The translations under genes were made by a program, and so were the position numbers. A model generated the notes under the pieces. That model did no database searches, was not told the DNA's origin, and was given only the letters and a program-made list of their open reading frames with translations. DNA of 5,413 nt from Acidobacteriaceae bacterium (GTDB lineage: Bacteria; Acidobacteriota; Terriglobia; Bryobacterales; Bryobacteraceae), in NCBI GenBank assembly GCA_019246575.1, contig JAFAQG010000295.1:1-5413 (forward strand), given 5' to 3'. This document shows, one piece after another, positions 1 through 5,194 of the stretch. Numbering within the stretch: the stretch's first letter is position 1; each line of letters opens with the position of its first letter.

Positions 1-926
1 CTGACGCGGTGCGCCAGAAACACTTCGGTTTTCTCCATCGACTCTCGAGTGCAGCCGCCAATGTGCGGCGTGATCAACAAGTTCGTGTGTGTCCGTGAGT
101 ACGCGACTAGGGGCGACGTCGAGATGTTGTGTTCGTCGGCAATGACATCGATTCCCGCTCCCGCCAGGTGGCCGCTTTCGAGGGCAGCGAGCAAAGCACG
201 TTCATCCACGATTTCTCCGCGCGAGGTGTTAATCAGGTATGCACCACGCTTCATGACCGCAAACTTCGCTTCATCGAACAGGCGCGTGGTATGCGCAGAC
301 AAGTTTACGTGTATCGATACTAAATCTGCGCGCCTTATCAGCTCTTCGAGTGTGACCAGTTCCACACTGCGGCTTACCTCCCGCGCGTCTATGTACGGAT
401 CCGCTGCTATCACCCTCGCTCCGAACGCGCTGAAGTAGTCGGCCACAATCTTCCCCAGACGGCCATATCCAACGATGCCGATAATCTTCCGGTACAGCTC
501 CGATCCCTGGAACAGGTCGCGTTGCCATCCACCTCGCTGTACGTGATCGAACGCCTGTGGCACGCGTCGTATCAGCGCGAGTGCCAGACCGACGGTAAGT
601 TCTGCGGTTGCCCGGATATCGCGGAGGAAATCTACCTCGCCGCGAAGCGACAGAATTTCAATCCCACGTGACTGGGCGGCTTCGATATCGATATGGTTCA
701 GCCCCGTGGTGGGCGTTGCGATCGCTTTCAGCCGCCGCGCACGGCTCAGAATAGAGCCGTCAATGCGGTTTCGCAAGCGTACCCAGAGGACATCGGCTTC
801 CTTCAATCGCTCCGAGAGGGACTCGGCGTTCAGATCCTCTAGACACACGTTCCCCGCCCTGCGCAGGATCTCGCAGGCTTCTGGAGCGAATCCCGTCGAT
901 TCAGCGACCAAAATGGTAGGCAGCAT
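1..926 (-). CDS. D-2-hydroxyacid dehydrogenase (phosphoglycerate dehydrogenase-like), 3' end beyond window
   Basis: Translating the minus strand from ATG 926 gives 308 uninterrupted residues to the left edge; by family length only some 10-20 should be missing. The Rossmann fingerprint is IGIVGYGRLGK with GxGxxG at 153-158, and the acidic residue after the second strand (AADP) indicates NAD use. The catalytic triad is complete: Arg236 in NTSRGE, Glu265 five residues after the GIDV Asp260, and His288 in TPHIGG. The flanking catalytic domain begins MLPTILVAEST. Enzymes of this family interconvert 2-oxo acids and D-2-hydroxy acids. It resembles the SerA-like branch but lacks room for the ACT domain of full-length SerA. 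The ATG overlaps the neuA stop by 26 bp; a TAA lies in frame 9 nt upstream, so no earlier start is possible, and AAAGG sits a loose 12 nt upstream. Membership of the operon suggests a role in making or modifying the nonulosonic acid or its acyl group; the substrate is unknown. Confidence 0.9.
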   Translation of the reverse strand, partial: MLPTILVAESTGFAPEACEILRRAGNVCLEDLNAESLSERLKEADVLWVRLRNRIDGSILSRARRLKAIATPTTGLNHIDIEAAQSRGIEILSLRGEVDFLRDIRATAELTVGLALALIRRVPQAFDHVQRGGWQRDLFQGSELYRKIIGIVGYGRLGKIVADYFSAFGARVIAADPYIDAREVSRSVELVTLEELIRRADLVSIHVNLSAHTTRLFDEAKFAVMKRGAYLINTSRGEIVDERALLAALESGHLAGAGIDVIADEHNISTSPLVAYSRTHTNLLITPHIGGCTRESMEKTEVFLAHRV

Positions 927-1635
927 CGCCCCTATTTACCTTTAAAAGCTGTTCCGCCAAGAACAGATCGAACGGCGTGTCGATGTTGCAAGCTCGCTTA
1001 GGGTCGACGATCCACGCTCGGCAGTCGCTGCCTTTGAGCGATCCATCGTTCATCAGAACGGACCGGCGGGTAAGATAGATCGACCCTTCGCGTAAATAGA
1101 GCTTCGGAAGACTCTGTCGGGGCTGTCCTTCCAGAACTTCCGCGAATGGCGGATCCGAGACTCGGCCCCTTTCGTCGATCACCTTCATCCGCGCGGGGTG
1201 TTTTTCACCCACGTCGACAAACGAGATAACGGAATCGGCGCCCGTACTCGCAAACAACTCGATGGCGCCGTCGATGTCCTCGGGCCCGCGTAGCGGGTTG
1301 GTCGGCTGAAGCGTGAGAATTCCGTGGAAGCGGTCTCCTTGATTCTCCAGTTCGCGCACGACATGCTGGAGCACTGGCACGGTAGGCGTATCGTCCCTGG
1401 CGAGTTCGGGCGGACGGAGAAACGGAACCTCAACGCCCCACTCGATGCCTATCTGTGCAATTTCGGGATCGTCGGTCGACAAGACGGTCCGAGTGAGCCG
1501 GCGTGCGTTTTTGGCGGCTTCGATCGTGTGAGCGAGCAGCGGTTTACCCAATAGAGGAACTATATTCTTGCGCGGAATTCCCTTCGATCCCCCTCGCGCC
1601 GTAATGATTCCCAATATTCGTAATGATGTATTCAC
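901..1635 (-). CDS. neuA: CMP-acylneuraminate cytidylyltransferase, NeuA type
   Basis: From the GTG at 1635 this gives 244 residues. The protein joins CTP to a nonulosonic acid (sialic, legionaminic or similar) to give the CMP-sugar used by glycosyltransferases; cytosolic. The N-terminal nucleotide-binding motif IITARGGSKGIPRKN (residues 10-24) is intact. Then come STDDPEIA (53-60), the LQPTNPLR motif (109-116), the sugar-binding region RQSLPKLY (173-180) with GSIYLT, and the metal region CNIDTPFDLFLAE (216-228). In the last, the first acidic residue of the DID metal motif known from classical CMP-Neu5Ac synthetases is Asn217. The start is set by GGAGG 8 nt before the GTG; the ATGs at 1656 and 1650 lack a Shine-Dalgarno. 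The gene starts 92 bp inside the end of neuC and its stop overlaps the dehydrogenase gene by 26 bp. The exact sugar (Neu5Ac, legionaminate, pseudaminate or another) cannot be read from the sequence. A CMP-Kdo synthetase is unlikely, because the motif wording is of the NeuA branch. Confidence 0.92.
   Translation of the reverse strand: MNTSLRILGIITARGGSKGIPRKNIVPLLGKPLLAHTIEAAKNARRLTRTVLSTDDPEIAQIGIEWGVEVPFLRPPELARDDTPTVPVLQHVVRELENQGDRFHGILTLQPTNPLRGPEDIDGAIELFASTGADSVISFVDVGEKHPARMKVIDERGRVSDPPFAEVLEGQPRQSLPKLYLREGSIYLTRRSVLMNDGSLKGSDCRAWIVDPKRACNIDTPFDLFLAEQLLKVNRGDAAYHFGR
1544..1635 (-). other. 92-bp out-of-frame overlap of neuC and neuA
   Basis: The neuC frame stays open for 92 bp past the neuA start and ends in TAA at 1544-1546. 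This stretch encodes about residues 398-427 of the NeuC homologue and, in the other frame, the N-terminus and the whole CTP-binding motif of the NeuA homologue. The neuA frame is the constrained one, so the NeuC tail is probably a by-product of a lost or shifted neuC stop rather than a conserved domain. Confidence 0.75.
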
Positions 1636-2827
1636 CCGCAAATCCTCCATCCGCATCGGAGTCTTGAATGCTTACGTAATCCAATGTCTTCTGCACGTAC
1701 AGTCGCGCCGAAGCAAGGGCGTCCGCAATCCGTTCCGAAACGTGCCCGTCTCCATAGAGCTTGCTGGGTTCATAACGGCCGTGCGCGACCTGGGCGCGGA
1801 TCGCGGCAAGCAGGCGCCCTCGCTCGATTGAGGAATGCACAACATGCACATCGTGCTCCCGCCCTCGCTGGCGCTCGCCCGTAATGACCACCGGTGTACC
1901 GAAATAGCTTGCATCGCGAACAAAACTACTGGAATTGCCGACGGCGCAGGCGGCGTGTGCAAGCACGCGAAGATATGTCTCCGGCGTGAGGTTTGTCACT
2001 GTCCGAAGCCAGGACGGCGCTCTACGATCCCGGAAGATTCGAACCGCCTTACTGATATTGTCAGAACCCGCATCGATATTCGGCCAAAGCAGGATGGTCT
2101 GGTGCTTCAAACTGTCAAGCGCAGCAAGCAGCTCGTGTATATCTTCGAGCTCCCCGCCGTAGCGCGTAGTGGTTGGGTGAAACGCGACGAGAAGGTACGG
2201 CTGGGCAACGTCTATGATTGCACCGCTGCCTGTGCTGTTCACCATCTCGGCATCGAGCGTGCGATTCATCTCGCGGGCGATATCGCTGCTCGGACAGCCA
2301 ATGCCAAGGATCGAGGACCGCCGCTCACCCATACGGACCAGGTACTCGGCTGACCGAACAGTGCTCGGGAAGTGGAAGTGCGCAAATTTCGTGATCGCGT
2401 GACGCGCGCTTTCATCAATCGAGCCCGATACCTCACCACCCTGTACGTGCGCAATGCACAGGTTCATGTAGGCTGCCGCGATCGCAGCCGATACGGCTTC
2501 GTACCGATCCCCAATCAAAAGCACTATATCGGGTTTCAGCCTTTGAAACTCGTTCGCGAACTCGAGAACGCCAAACCCGACGGACTTCGCCATGGTTGTT
2601 GGGGTCGATCCTTCCAATTCGAGGTAGATCTCGCCGCTAATCTCGAACCCATCGCGGCGCACGATATCAACCGGTTGCCCGAATCGGGCCAGAACCATGG
2701 TTCCTGCTACCACGATCTGCAATTCGAGAGCAGGATGCGCCTGAATCGACTTCATCACCGGCTTCAAACGCCCGTAATTGGCACGGTCCACCAAAACGAC
2801 ACAAATCTTACGTCGGTTTGCGTTCAT
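1544..2827 (-). CDS. neuC: UDP-N-acetylglucosamine 2-epimerase (hydrolysing), NeuC type
   Basis: The 427-residue protein matches the hydrolysing 2-epimerases that turn UDP-GlcNAc into ManNAc plus UDP, the first step of sialic-acid-type sugar synthesis; it is cytosolic. Visible family motifs are GDRYE (106-110), HVQGGE (127-132) with SIDES and RHAITK (142-147), FHPTTTR (216-222), WPNIDAGSD (248-256), GNSSS (297-301) and RQRGR (319-323). By position Asp107, Glu132 and His217 match the catalytic Asp, Glu and His known from the WecB/NeuC fold. The UDP-side loop reads GNSSSFVRD where many relatives have GNSSSGIxE, so the nucleotide or sugar could differ (for example GDP-GlcNAc, as in legionaminate pathways). 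The recognisable core ends near residue 388, the normal family length; the last 39 residues are an extension largely encoded over the start of neuA in another frame. The start is ATG 2827, 14 bp after the deacetylase stop, with AAGAGG overlapping that stop codon. Confidence 0.92.
   Translation of the reverse strand: MNANRRKICVVLVDRANYGRLKPVMKSIQAHPALELQIVVAGTMVLARFGQPVDIVRRDGFEISGEIYLELEGSTPTTMAKSVGFGVLEFANEFQRLKPDIVLLIGDRYEAVSAAIAAAYMNLCIAHVQGGEVSGSIDESARHAITKFAHFHFPSTVRSAEYLVRMGERRSSILGIGCPSSDIAREMNRTLDAEMVNSTGSGAIIDVAQPYLLVAFHPTTTRYGGELEDIHELLAALDSLKHQTILLWPNIDAGSDNISKAVRIFRDRRAPSWLRTVTNLTPETYLRVLAHAACAVGNSSSFVRDASYFGTPVVITGERQRGREHDVHVVHSSIERGRLLAAIRAQVAHGRYEPSKLYGDGHVSERIADALASARLYVQKTLDYVSIQDSDADGGFAGEYIITNIGNHYGARGIEGNSAQEYSSSIG
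1644..1648 (-). promoter_or_regulatory. Shine-Dalgarno deciding the neuA start
   Basis: On the minus strand GGAGG lies 8 nt before the GTG at 1635, inside the end of neuC. The upstream in-frame ATGs at 1656 and 1650 are preceded by TTCAAGACTCCG, which has no ribosome-binding potential. The site therefore favours the GTG start, which also begins only a few residues before the conserved nucleotide-binding strand, as is normal for this family. Confidence 0.72.
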
Positions 2828-2841
2828 CGATTTCTTGCCTC

Positions 2842-3792
2842 TTACGCTGCCCGAGCGGGCAGCTCGATGCGGTTACAGTCGAACCGTCGGATCGAAAACA
2901 GATCCATCCCGGTTGCAGCGAGGCCTGTCTCCGTCGTGAAAGAACAGACGAATCCCGCATCGCGAAGAGCGTTTATGGATCGTTCATCAAACGAATTCGT
3001 TTTCCCATACGGGTAACAAAATGGCCAGAGATTTTGAGCGTCGAGCTTGTCGTGCAAAAGACAACGGCACATTCTCACGTCTTTCGCAAGCTCCGCCTCC
3101 GAAAGCGTTGCGAGAGGCCGGTGCCGATGGGTATGACCGCCTATAGCCATACCAGCCCGCTGCATGGCGCGCGCCTCATCCCACCCGACATAAAGCTCTT
3201 CCGAGAACGATGGTTCTTTCCCAATCTTGTCTTCAAACAAACCTGTGACGACAGAATCCCGAAGCTCGGCATCGAGAACGAAGTTAAACAGATACTTGAG
3301 GTGTGCAACTTCTCTCATATCCCATGGGTATGTGCGAGTCGCAAGCGCCCAGTCGATCGCCTCGTCGTTCTGGTGGCACCCTCGATTATCGAGAGCCTGT
3401 CGAAAAACCCGTGAATACTCGTCCACCCCTAGACTCGCCATTAGAAAGTGGTTCATATGGACGGGGGCCACGCGTCGCTCCTCCGGGCAGGAGGTGATCA
3501 AAAAGAATAATCCCTGTATTCGGAGCTCATGCAGAATCGGGGTGACGTCGCGATAGTGTTCCTTCAATCCGTCGTCGAAAGTTAACAGGCACAAGTCCCG
3601 AGGCGGAACATACCGCCCTTGGAGATAGTCGAGAGCAATCTCTAATGTCGCCATCTCATGCGTTGCACGAAGTTCCCGTACCTGCCTGTAGAAGCGGTCC
3701 AGCAACATGCCGTGGATGCGCGGAAACCTGGTATTTGGCAGATCGCGGACGTAGTGGTACATCACTACCCGGAGACACGGTTCGGAAGACAT
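2842..3792 (-). CDS. Polysaccharide deacetylase family (CE4/NodB) protein
   Basis: The 316-residue product has the three CE4 signature motifs. Motif 1 is TFDDG at residues 71-75, with Asp73 the expected catalytic base and Asp74 a metal ligand. Motif 2 is GGHTHRH at 218-224, with His220 and His224 the expected metal ligands. Motif 3 is FCYPYGK at 258-264. Family members are metal-dependent deacetylases of N-acetylated sugars. There is no signal peptide or membrane segment: the protein starts MSSEPCLRVVMYHYV and goes straight into the first strand. It should therefore work in the cytosol on a sugar intermediate rather than on peptidoglycan or exported glycan. The gap of about 145 residues between motifs 1 and 2 is much longer than in compact NodB domains and holds a predicted helical insertion (about 104-200). 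The start is ATG 3792; no clear Shine-Dalgarno precedes it, and an in-frame TAG lies 15 nt upstream, so coupling to the preceding gene is likely. The substrate is unknown; an N-acetyl group on a NulO precursor is the inferred target. Confidence 0.88.
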   Translation of the reverse strand: MSSEPCLRVVMYHYVRDLPNTRFPRIHGMLLDRFYRQVRELRATHEMATLEIALDYLQGRYVPPRDLCLLTFDDGLKEHYRDVTPILHELRIQGLFFLITSCPEERRVAPVHMNHFLMASLGVDEYSRVFRQALDNRGCHQNDEAIDWALATRTYPWDMREVAHLKYLFNFVLDAELRDSVVTGLFEDKIGKEPSFSEELYVGWDEARAMQRAGMAIGGHTHRHRPLATLSEAELAKDVRMCRCLLHDKLDAQNLWPFCYPYGKTNSFDERSINALRDAGFVCSFTTETGLAATGMDLFSIRRFDCNRIELPARAA

Positions 3793-3807
3793 GGGTGGGT
3801 AAGATCT

Positions 3808-4941
3808 CTAATTCGGCCGGTCTTGATCGGAATCCGATTTCGTCCAATACCACGGACATCCGGGCTCTGAACAGCACTTCGGGAGGTCTGGGGGCAGAAA
3901 CATCGCGCTCATGATGCCGCCACCCTTAGTATCAAGCGGTTGGAAGCGGCCGGGAAACAACGTACCCTGCGGATGCAAGTCGGCGTCGCGAAACCCGCAA
4001 TCCGTTAGCAGCCGGCGTATCTCGCCATGAAAAGTGTAAAAATCTGCGCCCATTGCGCAAGCCTCGTTGAGCTCTCGAATCAGCGCCGAGACGAGCTCTT
4101 CGGCGTTGGCCGGCGAGGCAGGCAGGAACTCGACGACGCGGCCGAAGCGCTCTATCTCTTGTCGGCCGGCCTCTGTCCTGGCTTGAATCTTTTCAAGGCG
4201 CCAGACCAACAGCCCCGTACGCCATCCGTCCCGTATGGTCAAAATGCGGTACCTGAACGCGGGATGGTCGATGTAGCGCCATCTCAAGTAATTCGAATCT
4301 CGAACTGCGCCTATTGTGCGATTGGCCCACTCCGGCCAGTCGTGTTCGTCCCAATGCTTTGGAATTTCGCGCCCGACCGTGCCGCTCTGTCGAACCCGGT
4401 TCGCCGTTTCGAATGTGGCAGCCAGGCTCCTTGTGCTATCGGATGTCCATTCAGGACCAAGCAGCGTAAGCATTCGCTGAACACGTGCGTCAGTTCCAGG
4501 CACGAATAGAATATGGCGCGGCATTTTGTCGACTACTTCACCGCGCAAGACTCTGTAGATTGCCGAAGTTGAAGGATTGATCCCAAATGCGATCGTCGAA
4601 TCAAACCGCGGCTTCCGGAACTGGCTGAGGAGCCGCAGCGCCGTCGTTCCCTTTCGGTAGTCTTCGCGGACGATGTAATTCACAATCCAGACAGCGTTCG
4701 ACAACTGTCCGAAATGGTTCAGGGTAAATGGAATTCCGCCGAGAATACCTACTAATTGCGAATTCTCTTCGGCGATCGCGATACTCGCTCCGCCGTCCTG
4801 CCAATACCCTGGACGCTGAAATGTCCATTCAAAGAGCGCTCTTGCGCGCACATAGATGTGGTTTTCAGCCCAATTGTCGTTTACGAATTTGCTGATGGCG
4901 GGGTACTCTTCCGCCCGAGCATACCGAAATTCAACGGCCAT
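3808..4941 (-). CDS. GNAT-like acyltransferase of polysaccharide clusters
   Basis: This 377-residue protein reads as GNAT-fold. The N-terminal part (about residues 3-135) has a GNAT-like beginning (FRYARAEEYPAISKFVNDNW), a strand-turn AEENSQLVGILGGIPF, and a motif-A-like region VNYIVREDYRKGTTALRLL (88-106) where the acyl-carrier pantetheine would normally bind. The second half has YLRWRYIDHP (218-227) and the terminal DSDQDRPN (370-377). I recognise these as signatures of large GNAT-related proteins encoded in capsule and O-antigen loci, so the protein may hold two GNAT-like halves. The predicted role is transfer of an acyl group to a sugar amine in the cytosol, with the ACP encoded just upstream as possible donor; donor and acceptor are inferred. 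The start is ATG 4941, with GGAG 6 nt upstream, overlapping the ACP stop by 11 bp. The gene ends in TAG, in the same frame as the next gene 15 bp on. The C-terminus has an unusual Cys cluster (KCCSEPGC). A catalytically inactive or purely binding GNAT cannot be excluded. Confidence 0.72.
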   Translation of the reverse strand: MAVEFRYARAEEYPAISKFVNDNWAENHIYVRARALFEWTFQRPGYWQDGGASIAIAEENSQLVGILGGIPFTLNHFGQLSNAVWIVNYIVREDYRKGTTALRLLSQFRKPRFDSTIAFGINPSTSAIYRVLRGEVVDKMPRHILFVPGTDARVQRMLTLLGPEWTSDSTRSLAATFETANRVRQSGTVGREIPKHWDEHDWPEWANRTIGAVRDSNYLRWRYIDHPAFRYRILTIRDGWRTGLLVWRLEKIQARTEAGRQEIERFGRVVEFLPASPANAEELVSALIRELNEACAMGADFYTFHGEIRRLLTDCGFRDADLHPQGTLFPGRFQPLDTKGGGIMSAMFLPPDLPKCCSEPGCPWYWTKSDSDQDRPN

Positions 4942-5194
4942 GTATCACTCCGCACGTACTGCACTTCTCTTCCACCAGGGCCGCGATCAGTTCAATCGAG
5001 AGTAGTTCCTCTATCTCCTCGGGCGCAAACTGAACGCCAAACTCCTGCTCAAGCGCGAGGACCAGGTTTAGGTGCTGTAACGAATCCCAAGCCTCGATGT
5101 CGTCGGGCGACGATTCGGGACTGAGCTTGTCTTCCGGCATCTGGAAGATTTGTGCGACGATCGAGGTGACTGTTTTACGCAACGGCGTACTCAC
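4931..5194 (-). CDS. Acyl carrier protein (phosphopantetheine-binding)
   Basis: This is an 87-residue carrier protein, the usual size for a stand-alone ACP. The motif DSLQHLNLV at residues 37-45 marks Ser38 as the 4'-phosphopantetheine attachment site. It is preceded by a PDDIEAW segment typical of the loop before helix II, and followed by an acidic helix (LEQEFGVQFAPEE). The protein would act in the cytosol, holding an acyl group as a thioester. Its position immediately after the fkbH-like gene suggests that glyceryl is the group loaded on it; the GNAT-like protein encoded next could be the enzyme that takes the group off. The start is GTG at 5194, chosen because a strong AAGGAGG lies 9 nt upstream, inside the end of fkbH. 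The gene overlaps fkbH by 20 bp and the GNAT gene by 11 bp. The tail carries Cys78 and Cys81 (a CxxC), which is uncommon in ACPs. It looks like a dedicated ACP rather than the fatty-acid AcpP, whose motif is normally DSLD. Confidence 0.93.
   Translation of the reverse strand: MSTPLRKTVTSIVAQIFQMPEDKLSPESSPDDIEAWDSLQHLNLVLALEQEFGVQFAPEEIEELLSIELIAALVEEKCSTCGVIHGR

Noticed and set aside
271..528. 85-codon minus-strand frame.
   Set aside because: It is the wrong frame of the D-2-hydroxyacid dehydrogenase, whose correct frame carries the Rossmann and catalytic motifs through this stretch.
1636..1656. ATG at 1656 (or 1650) as the neuA start.
   Set aside because: No Shine-Dalgarno precedes either ATG, while GTG 1635 has GGAGG at ideal distance; kept as a fallback only.
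2828..2841. Possible promoter or terminator between the deacetylase and neuC genes.
   Set aside because: Only 14 bp separate the genes, and they hold a weak Shine-Dalgarno; there is no hairpin, T-run or -35/-10 pair.
2372..3016. 214-codon open frame on the plus strand.
   Set aside because: It lies antisense across the deacetylase and NeuC genes, has no recognisable domain and no supporting ribosome-binding context; it is a shadow of well-supported minus-strand genes.
2818..3414. 198-codon open frame on the plus strand.
   Set aside because: Antisense to the CE4 deacetylase, whose three motifs prove the minus-strand frame; the plus-strand translation looks random.
4027..4509. 160-codon open frame on the plus strand.
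   Set aside because: Antisense to the GNAT-like gene and without any family motif.
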